Below the pieces are notes generated by a model. That model was not told where the DNA came from and did not search any database. It was given only the letters and a program-made list of their open reading frames with translations. The position numbers were made by a program, and so were the translations under genes. Below, one piece after another: positions 5,869 through 11,549 of a DNA stretch of 11,549 nt. Positions within the stretch are counted from its first letter, which is position 1, and each line of letters opens with the position of its first letter. The stretch spans positions 1 to 11,549 of the forward strand of contig DAINSQ010000146.1 of the NCBI GenBank assembly GCA_036741235.1, read 5' to 3'. The stretch comes from JABWBR01 sp036741235. Its GTDB lineage: Bacteria; Bacteroidota; Bacteroidia; Chitinophagales; Saprospiraceae.

Positions 5869-6981
5869 TCATTCCTGTTCAAGCAGTGTAAAGGGCAGCT
5901 TGGCCAGTTCGTTTCCGTTGATCAGGATGCCAAGTTGGTGTTTGCCGGGGTAGTGTTTCCGGGTAGTCAGATCGTGGAAGCGTTGGGTGCGTTTAAAGGG
6001 GTAGGGCGTATTGGGTTGGAAAGTGTTTTCGGTAATTTTAAACAGTTTGCGGCTGTGTTTTCCGTTTGACTTTACGAAATCGACGGCGTATTCTACGCGG
6101 TATTTTACGGGTTGTTTTTCCTTGGAAATCAGTTGAAAAGAAAAATGGAGGGCATCGCCGATGCGGATTTGCGGGGGTTCGACCGACAAATTGGCGATCT
6201 CGCATAGCACCGCGCTTGAAAAGCCAAAAACGCTCAGCGTGTGGTCGTGGGCTTTTCGCAGCAGGGTGCGGCAGCCGTGTTTGATAATCCAGTCGGTTTC
6301 CCTGGAGCTGCCCTGCCAGCGGTTGACGATTTGCATTACCAAATCGGGGTTGTCTTTTGAGATATCGTTGAGATTGTTGGCCACGCTGCGCCGCACAAAC
6401 TCCGATGGGTCGTTTTTCAGGTTTTCGAGAATTGGGATAATGGGCGCCGGGTCTTTTTTAAGCGCCGGCAGCGCCATGGCCCAGGGCAGGCGGGGCCGGC
6501 AACCTTCGCTGGCAAAGCGCCGCACAAAGTGGTGGGGGTGCGCGCTCCACGCCAGCATTTTGGCCATCATCGCTTCGGGGTATTTTTTTATAAATGGCCT
6601 TACGGCAAATTCACAGCTGGTGAATTGGGTAATAAATTCCATAGCGCGTTGCGACGACTCGAGGTGATCGAGCCCGTATACTTCTATGTAATCGGGCAGA
6701 AACATATATTCGATGCCGAACTCCTTTTTGCCTTTCTGCTGTATGTGCCTGATGATTTGAATGATAGCGGCGATGTCTTTGTCGTATGATCCCGACAAAC
6801 CATCGTGCAGGGCGATGGCAATATGGCGCATTCGCTGTTTGAGTTCGCGCTGATCCCAGTGCTCGTCGAAGATTTGATGGAGGAATTGTTGTTTGTCGAA
6901 ATGGGGAACAACTGCAGTCACAGTCCCGGCAAAATCTTCCAAAAAAGGACGGTTGAAATAATTTTTCAGCAGTTCGGGCAT
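5869..6981 (-). CDS. AlkC-type DNA alkylation repair glycosylase with C-terminal Ig-like domain
   Basis: This 370-residue protein belongs to the AlkC branch of the HEAT-repeat alkylpurine DNA glycosylases, which excise N3-alkyladenine and related lesions in base excision repair. The helical HEAT-like region covers about 1-260. Family blocks are EFAVRPF (124-130), FVRRFASEGCRPRLPWA (152-168), FVRRSVANNLNDISKD (195-210) and WIIKHGCRTLL (231-241). E124 and E159 in these blocks are candidate catalytic carboxylates by my recollection of the family, not by alignment. Residues about 262-370 look like a beta-rich Ig-like domain, as described for the AlkC subtype that carries one. No signal peptide is visible. 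It lies 36 bp after the squalene-cyclase-like gene, on the same strand. The start is the ATG at 6981. Confidence 0.88.
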   Translation of the reverse strand: MPELLKNYFNRPFLEDFAGTVTAVVPHFDKQQFLHQIFDEHWDQRELKQRMRHIAIALHDGLSGSYDKDIAAIIQIIRHIQQKGKKEFGIEYMFLPDYIEVYGLDHLESSQRAMEFITQFTSCEFAVRPFIKKYPEAMMAKMLAWSAHPHHFVRRFASEGCRPRLPWAMALPALKKDPAPIIPILENLKNDPSEFVRRSVANNLNDISKDNPDLVMQIVNRWQGSSRETDWIIKHGCRTLLRKAHDHTLSVFGFSSAVLCEIANLSVEPPQIRIGDALHFSFQLISKEKQPVKYRVEYAVDFVKSNGKHSRKLFKITENTFQPNTPYPFKRTQRFHDLTTRKHYPGKHQLGILINGNELAKLPFTLLEQE

Positions 6982-6997
6982 GGATTCACATTTATTG

Positions 6998-7005
6998 CAA
7001 ATCTA
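6998..7005 (-). promoter_or_regulatory. Candidate -7 element upstream of the alkC-like gene
   Basis: TAGATTTG on the minus strand fits the Bacteroidota -7 consensus TAnnTTTG exactly and lies 16 bases before the start codon. The nearest upstream TTTG (7032-7029) is 23 nt away, longer than the usual 19 or so. The alkC-like gene might therefore have its own promoter besides readthrough from upstream genes. An eight-base match in AT-rich DNA is weak evidence. Confidence 0.2.
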
Positions 7006-7017
7006 ACAAATATTTTT

Positions 7018-7944
7018 TTATAAAAAATCAAAATGTTTTAATATTCTCAAGCACCTTAGCGTATTCCAGCGGCTGGGCAGTCCCGATGTTTCCATGTCAA
7101 AATGAGTTTTCCCGGCGTGTTTAGCGGGCATATTCCACCTTCCATCCTTTTTTCTTTTTTGCAAAACGACTTCCAAAGCCGCTTGCAGGCGGTTTTCAAA
7201 AGGCGCGCCCACATAGCGGAAATAATCGAGCGCCCTGAAAATATCGTATTTCCAGCGGGAAGGATAATAGGGCGTTAAAAAATGGGGATTGATAATTTGC
7301 CCTGTTCTATCTGAAATAAAAAGCTGATGCACCAGCATAAACTCGCGGCAGGCTGTTTCCGCTTGCCGTAATTCATTCAAGCGGTAGGTATATCCGTTTT
7401 TTGCATATTCGGCGATACCTTCGGCTACCGACAAAGTAGAGTGCAGGGAGCTGTGCCTGGCGCCGGACCGATTCCAGCGGCAGTTGAAGCCGCCGTCGGG
7501 CATGTGTTGCGAGAGGATGAAGTCGACCACGCTGTTCATCTTTTGTTCTTCCATGCCGAAATAGGAAGCGTAGTTGAGGAACATGCCATTGACGCATACG
7601 TCGCTTTGCGCTATGCTTTGTGCGGGGTTGACGCCGCCGTCTTCGCTTTTTTCGCGGGCGGCAATCAGATCTAGCGTTTCCAGGATGGGCGGCAGTTTGG
7701 GGGCGATTTCCAGGTTTCTCAGGTCGAGCAGGGTATAATGCGATGAAATCCACTTCACCTGGTAGAAACCTCTGCTCCAATGACCGTTGGGTTGCCGGCA
7801 GGCCATAAAAGCGGCGCCCCAGCCTTCGCGGGCGATGCGGGCCTGCAAATCCGGCCGGTTTTCCGACAGCAGGTCGCGCCGGGTTTGGTATTGGATGGCT
7901 ACATCGCCTTCGAGAAGCCAACTGATGATTTCCTTGAAAGTCAT
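7018..7944 (-). CDS. Squalene-cyclase-fold (prenyltransferase/squalene oxidase repeat-like) protein of unknown function
   Basis: This 308-residue protein has alpha-toroid-like features: repeated GG/W motifs such as NGHWSRGFYQVKW (53-65), PDGGFNCRWN (149-158) and KDGRWNMP (266-273). A conserved end block FDMETSGLPSRWNTLR (282-297) follows. It begins with the block GDVAIQYQTRRDLL (13-26). No DxDD or DDxxD catalytic motif of terpene cyclases is visible, so it is unlikely to be a true squalene-hopene cyclase and is about half that size. D115-x-C117 and H281-x-D283 are polar pairs that could bind metal, but this is speculative. Its ATG overlaps the stop of the upstream ATPase gene by one base (TAATG), so translation is probably coupled. 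There is no signal peptide. Function unknown. Confidence 0.72.
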   Translation of the reverse strand: MTFKEIISWLLEGDVAIQYQTRRDLLSENRPDLQARIAREGWGAAFMACRQPNGHWSRGFYQVKWISSHYTLLDLRNLEIAPKLPPILETLDLIAAREKSEDGGVNPAQSIAQSDVCVNGMFLNYASYFGMEEQKMNSVVDFILSQHMPDGGFNCRWNRSGARHSSLHSTLSVAEGIAEYAKNGYTYRLNELRQAETACREFMLVHQLFISDRTGQIINPHFLTPYYPSRWKYDIFRALDYFRYVGAPFENRLQAALEVVLQKRKKDGRWNMPAKHAGKTHFDMETSGLPSRWNTLRCLRILKHFDFL

Positions 7945-9131
7945 TATTTAAAAAGCATTAGCGGATTTAAAGTGAGGAATTCTTGCCATGGTAAACCGTC
8001 GTTACCTATCAGCAGCACTTTATCCGGGTTAAACTGTTTTTTGAAGGCATCCATCCCCGAAATGCTTCTGCTGCGGCCACTTTTTATTTCCAGCCCGACA
8101 ACAGTTTTTCCATTTGAAATCACAAAATCAACCTCATCGTTTTGGTGTCGCCAATAAAACACCTGGAATTTTTCCTGGATGCTATAATTTAGCAAATGCG
8201 CGCCAATGGCAGACTCCACCCAGCGCCCCCACTTTTCAGGCTGAGAGCGGAGCTCCTCAAATGTATAAGGCTGTTGAGCGGAAAGCAGCGCTGTATTATA
8301 AACCTGAAACTTGGGGCTGGATGCGCGTTGCCTGATAATATCCGGACTAAATTTTTCAATACCTGCCAATAATCCCGCCGTATCCAGTAGTCGCAAATAA
8401 TGCGCAAGTGTTGTTGCATTGCCGGCATCCTGCAATTGCCCGACAATTTTATTATAGGAAAGAATTTGTCCGGAATATTCACACCCAATTTCAAATAGCT
8501 TTCGCATAAGCGCAGGTTTGTCTACCCTCGTCAACATCAGGATATCGCGGGAAATACTGGTTTCGATAAGGGCATCGAGCACATAGTTTTTCCAGCGGGG
8601 CTCATCGTCAATCAAAGCAGCTGCGCCGGGGTATCCACCGAAAAAAACATACTGCGCTTCGGTAAAGCCGAAAGCAGCTTTCATTTCAGCGAACGACCAA
8701 TGCCCCACATAACTGGCTTCGTACCTTCCTGCCAGCGATTCTGTCAAGCCTTTTTGTATTAGCAGCCGGGATGACCCCAGTAGTATAGCTTTTAACTGAA
8801 GCTTATTCCTGGTATCGTCATCCCATTCCTTCTTGACTTGTTCGCTCCAGTTGTCAATTTTCTGAATTTCGTCGATAATGATGATTCCCTCCGCTTTGCC
8901 GCTTTGCCGAAGTTTAATGCGGGCAGTTTCCCACTGCTGAGCGATCCAGCTCTGATTGCCGGCGGGTACGCTATCGGCAGCCGCAAAATGAGAAGGCAAC
9001 GCTGTTTTTTCAAGGTATTGAGTGACAATGGTTGTTTTTCCAACTTGCCGGGGGCCGTATAATACTTGTATATAGCGGCGAGGCTCATTTTCTATGCGTT
9101 GGGTTAATATTTGCAGATGGGATCTTTCCAT
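7944..9131 (-). CDS. AAA ATPase with DUF4143-type C-terminal domain
   Basis: This 395-residue protein has an N-terminal AAA_14-like P-loop domain: Walker A GPRQVGKT (26-33), Walker B IIIIDE (83-88), a sensor-like LLGSS (117-121) and SLAGRYE with R136. A middle helical segment with winged-helix character (about 200-260) leads to a DUF4143 C-terminus. In it, NDEVDFVI (331-338) and GLEIKSG (346-352) form an E-x-D...E-x-K pattern of the PD-(D/E)XK nuclease fold. The role of these ATPases is poorly understood; DNA-linked or defence-related roles have been proposed for relatives. The gene is intact, starts at the ATG at 9131, and heads the minus-strand run. A palindrome array begins 20 bp upstream. 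It is translationally linked to the next gene by TAATG and is moderately AT-rich. Confidence 0.9.
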   Translation of the reverse strand: MERSHLQILTQRIENEPRRYIQVLYGPRQVGKTTIVTQYLEKTALPSHFAAADSVPAGNQSWIAQQWETARIKLRQSGKAEGIIIIDEIQKIDNWSEQVKKEWDDDTRNKLQLKAILLGSSRLLIQKGLTESLAGRYEASYVGHWSFAEMKAAFGFTEAQYVFFGGYPGAAALIDDEPRWKNYVLDALIETSISRDILMLTRVDKPALMRKLFEIGCEYSGQILSYNKIVGQLQDAGNATTLAHYLRLLDTAGLLAGIEKFSPDIIRQRASSPKFQVYNTALLSAQQPYTFEELRSQPEKWGRWVESAIGAHLLNYSIQEKFQVFYWRHQNDEVDFVISNGKTVVGLEIKSGRSRSISGMDAFKKQFNPDKVLLIGNDGLPWQEFLTLNPLMLFK

Positions 9132-9150
9132 TGTAATGATTTGTTCAGTT

Positions 9151-9185
9151 TATTGAGTAAATTTACTCAGGATATTGAGTAAATT
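9151..9185. promoter_or_regulatory. Palindrome with three half-sites upstream of the ATPase gene, candidate operator
   Basis: TGAGTAAATTTACTCA (9154-9169) is a 16-bp perfect palindrome. A third half-site, TGAGTAAATT, is at 9176-9185. The 13-mer TATTGAGTAAATT occurs twice (9151 and 9173), exactly 22 bp apart, about two helical turns. The array begins 20 bp upstream of the ATPase start and ends 61 bp before the DUF1801/YdeI-family start, so it could control either or both. The geometry suits cooperative binding of a dimeric regulator, possibly autoregulation by the ATPase itself. The rest of this 115-bp gap is AT-rich with no other feature seen. Confidence 0.55.
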
Positions 9186-9246
9186 ATTTTTTAATGTAAA
9201 AAAAATATAAACCCGTAACTTTCTCATTCCATTAAAATTGCCTGTA

Positions 9247-9855
9247 ATGCCGCTCACCGATCCCCGCATTGACGCCTACATAGCTGGCGCTGAGCCTTTT
9301 GCGCAGCCTATTCTACAGCATTTGCGCCGGCTGATACACGGTACCTGCCCTGAAGTAGCCGAGACCATGAAATGGCGCTTTCCGCATTTCGAATACCGCG
9401 GCATATTATGCAGTATGGCGGCTTTCAAGCAGCACTGCGCTTTTGGATTTTGGAAATCGGAGTTGCTGAACGATCCTGACGGCGTGCTCAAAGCCACCGG
9501 CGAAGCCGGCATGGGGCATCTGGGGCAAATCAAATCGCTGGCCGACCTGCCCCCCGATGATGTATTGTGCGGGTTTATCCTGCAGGCCATGCAGCTCAAC
9601 GAAATGAACGTCAAAAAGCCGGGGCCGGACAAAGCCGCACAGCATTCGCTGGAGATGCCCGCCTACGTTATGGAAGCGCTTCGCGCCAACGAACAGGCGC
9701 TTCGGCAATTTGAAGCCTTCAGTTATTCGCACAAAAAGGAATACCTCGAGTGGATTACCGGGGCGAAAACAGAGGCCACCCGGCAAAAGCGATTAGCTAC
9801 TATGCTGGAATGGCTCGCAGAGGGAAAAGACCGGAATTGGCAGTATAAAAAGTAA
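9247..9855 (+). CDS. DUF1801/YdeI (OmdA-like) family protein
   Basis: This 202-residue cytoplasmic protein joins a DUF1801 domain (about 8-115) to a YdeI/OmdA C-terminal tail. The first domain includes EVAETMKWRFPHFEYRG (36-52) and FKQHCAFGFWK (60-70). The tail includes FEAFSYSHKKEYLEWI (155-170) and AKTEATRQKRLATML (173-187), a basic helical block. YdeI-type proteins have been linked to outer-membrane stress and peptide tolerance in enterobacteria, but the activity is unknown and transfer of that role here is uncertain. The ATG at 9247 is preferred. A TTG at 9238 would add three residues with no clear gain. It is divergent from the ATPase gene and upstream of the nuoEF-like gene by 123 bp. 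Confidence 0.82.
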   Translation: MPLTDPRIDAYIAGAEPFAQPILQHLRRLIHGTCPEVAETMKWRFPHFEYRGILCSMAAFKQHCAFGFWKSELLNDPDGVLKATGEAGMGHLGQIKSLADLPPDDVLCGFILQAMQLNEMNVKKPGPDKAAQHSLEMPAYVMEALRANEQALRQFEAFSYSHKKEYLEWITGAKTEATRQKRLATMLEWLAEGKDRNWQYKK

Positions 9856-9978
9856 TTTGGTTGAGAAAAATCAATCAGAAAATTGCCAAAACTGGCGTTG
9901 TAATTGTATTCTTTTGCTTTTTTGTAGCAAAATAAAAGAAAATTGCGAAATTTAAGCACCTAACCAATAACCGTCGCC

Positions 9979-11549
9979 ATGTCAAAAAATCTATCAGCGC
10001 TTTCGGGTCGACAGGGTTTGAACAACAACCTTTTTGAGCGGCTGGGCCAACTAGCCGAGGCCAACGGTTCGCCGGAAAAGGCGGATCTCCAGAAGTTGGC
10101 CGACGAATTTCTCGTGGGCAGCGCCAATGTATATGGGGCCGCTACGTTTTACGACTTCACGCGCCCTGAAAACCGGGGTAAAAAGATATACGTGTGCAAC
10201 GGCAGCGCCTGTCTTGCCGCCGGCACGCAAGACCAACTGCGCCAGGGTTTGTCGAAACATTTTGCCGATGAAGAGATCGGCGAGATGTGTTGCCTGGGCC
10301 GTTGCCACGAAAATTCGGCTTTCCACTACAACGGGCAAAATTATTCGGGCGATAGCGTAACGCAAATCGACCGCCTGATTGCCGAGCAAGGCGGCAACGG
10401 CCGCGATATTTACCGGGTGGCTTCCAGGGGCAAGGCCATATTGAGCGGAACGCCGCTTTCTGCCGACGACTGCCGCCATTTGGTGGAGACGCTCCTGAAG
10501 CAAGATCCCGACGGGCTATTGGCGGCTATCCGCACCTCAGGCCTGCGCGGGCGAGGCGGCGCGGGGTTCCCCTCGTATTTCAAAATGGAGGCCTGCCGCA
10601 AAGCCCCCGGCGACACCAAATTCATTGTCTGCAATGCCGACGAAGGCGACCCCGGGTCGTTCTCCGACCGCTACCTGCTGGAGCAGCAACCTTTACTCGT
10701 ACTTGCCGGACTCATGATTGCCGGTTATGTCATAGGCGCCGCTTACGGTGTGATGTACATTCGCGCCGAATACCCCGAATCGGTTGACATCATTGAAAAA
10801 GCGGTAGCCGACATGCGTTCGCAGGGATTGCTTGGCGAATGGATACTCGGCAGTTCATTTAGCTTCGATATCAAAGTCATCAAAGCTCGCGGCGCCTATA
10901 TCTGCGGTGAAGAAACGGCGTTATTGGCGTCTATCGAAGGGCAGCGCCCGGAGGTACGCGTTCGTCCGCCGTATCCGGCGCAATCAGGGCTTTTCGGCAA
11001 ACCCACGGTTGTCAACAACGTAGAAACCCTGGCCAATTTGCCGTACATCCTTACCCGGGGCGGCGAAGCTTTTGCGGCGACAGGCACTCAAAAATCGACC
11101 GGCGCCAAGCTGCTTTCGCTCGACAGCAGCTTCCGCAATCCCGGCGTTTATGAAGTCGCCATGGGCACGCCCCTGTCTGTCGTCGTTGAAGAACTGGGCG
11201 GCGGTTTTCAACGCAAGGTCAAAGCCCTGCACATCGGCGGCCCGCTGGGAGGGCTCGTTCCCGTCCACAAAATACCCGATTTGACCGTCGACTTCGAATC
11301 CTTTAGTCAAAACGGTTTTATGCTCGGCCATGCCTCTATCATCGGCATCCCGGAGGAGTTTCCGATGATAGCTTACCTCGAGCACCTGTTTGCTTTTACT
11401 GCCCACGAAAGCTGCGGCAAGTGCTTCCCCTGCCGGCTGGGGTCGGTGCGGGGCCAGGAGATGCTGCACAAGGCACAGACCGAGCATCATTACCAGGTTG
11501 ACCCGGTATTGTTCAACGACCTGCTCACTACCCTCGAGAAAGGATCGCT
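9979..11549 (+). CDS. NuoE-NuoF fusion, NADH-binding diaphorase subunit (partial, 3' end beyond window)
   Basis: An open frame from ATG 9979 runs to the window end (523 codons plus 2 bases); an in-frame TAA at 9961 fixes the start. Residues about 1-140 are a NuoE-like thioredoxin-fold [2Fe-2S] domain with ligands C73, C78, C105 and C109 (CNGSAC and CLGRC). Residues about 150-523 are NuoF-like: NADH-binding GLRGRGGAGFP (188-198), FMN-site CNADEGDPGSFSDR (218-231), GAYICGEETALL (305-316), and SCGKCFPCR (478-486) for three of four [4Fe-4S] ligands. The fourth cysteine should lie just past the edge. It would pass electrons between NAD(H), FMN and iron-sulfur centres. The partner could be a formate dehydrogenase alpha subunit, a NiFe- or FeFe-hydrogenase, or a complex I-like module. 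Formate dehydrogenase is my favoured guess, because the NADEGDPG form is common there. No subunit downstream is visible to decide. Confidence 0.9.
   Translation, partial: MSKNLSALSGRQGLNNNLFERLGQLAEANGSPEKADLQKLADEFLVGSANVYGAATFYDFTRPENRGKKIYVCNGSACLAAGTQDQLRQGLSKHFADEEIGEMCCLGRCHENSAFHYNGQNYSGDSVTQIDRLIAEQGGNGRDIYRVASRGKAILSGTPLSADDCRHLVETLLKQDPDGLLAAIRTSGLRGRGGAGFPSYFKMEACRKAPGDTKFIVCNADEGDPGSFSDRYLLEQQPLLVLAGLMIAGYVIGAAYGVMYIRAEYPESVDIIEKAVADMRSQGLLGEWILGSSFSFDIKVIKARGAYICGEETALLASIEGQRPEVRVRPPYPAQSGLFGKPTVVNNVETLANLPYILTRGGEAFAATGTQKSTGAKLLSLDSSFRNPGVYEVAMGTPLSVVVEELGGGFQRKVKALHIGGPLGGLVPVHKIPDLTVDFESFSQNGFMLGHASIIGIPEEFPMIAYLEHLFAFTAHESCGKCFPCRLGSVRGQEMLHKAQTEHHYQVDPVLFNDLLTTLEKGS

Noticed and set aside
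9912..9932. TTTTGC / GCAAAA hairpin upstream of the nuoEF-like gene
   Set aside because: The stem is only 6 bp with an AT-rich loop and no following T-tract, in AT-rich DNA where this is expected by chance. The nearby GCCA/TGGC (9885-9896) is weaker still.
10051..10503. Minus-strand open frame within the NuoE-like region
   Set aside because: The plus-strand frame carries all the iron-sulfur motifs; the antisense frame is a shadow.

Overview
The window most resembles a Bacteroidota chromosome of moderate GC, possibly a Saprospiria-like environmental lineage. The gene families fit, starts lack clear Shine-Dalgarno motifs, and several intergenic regions carry short repeats. The taxonomic call is inference. 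No tRNA, rRNA, CRISPR array, transposase or phage gene was seen. Nine genes are supported, and the last runs off the right edge.

Left third (51-3794, minus strand): cysD, bifunctional cysNC and a sulfotransferase lie in that transcriptional order. CysD/CysN make adenosine 5'-phosphosulfate (APS) from sulfate and ATP. The CysC domain phosphorylates it to 3'-phosphoadenosine 5'-phosphosulfate (PAPS). The sulfotransferase would then transfer sulfate to an unknown acceptor. No PAPS reductase or sulfite reductase is present, so the local layout points to sulfation rather than cysteine synthesis. An MFS transporter (3868-5085, plus) diverges from cysD across a 73-bp gap holding an imperfect palindrome.

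Middle (5241-9131, minus strand): in transcriptional order these are an AAA ATPase with a DUF4143-type C-terminus, a squalene-cyclase-fold protein of unknown function that overlaps it by one base (TAATG), an AlkC-type DNA alkylation-repair glycosylase with a C-terminal Ig-like domain, and a DUF1697 protein. The ATPase start is preceded by a 16-bp perfect palindrome plus a third copy of its half-site. The DUF1697 gene is bracketed by diverged direct repeats.

Right (9247-11549, plus strand): a DUF1801/YdeI-family protein, then the 5' 1571 bases of a NuoE-NuoF fusion. The fusion is a diaphorase-type NADH-binding subunit as found in NAD-dependent formate dehydrogenases, bidirectional hydrogenases and related enzymes. 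Its catalytic partner lies outside the window.

Every intergenic gap is under 160 bp. Four hold recognisable structure: a CACAGAG repeat element (917-976), two copies of a 37-nt repeat beyond gene 3' ends (12-48, 5161-5197), 8-nt CACAGTC arrays, and the two palindromic candidate operators. The most unusual signal is the palindrome array at the ATPase promoter. The best-supported functional module is the sulfation cluster.
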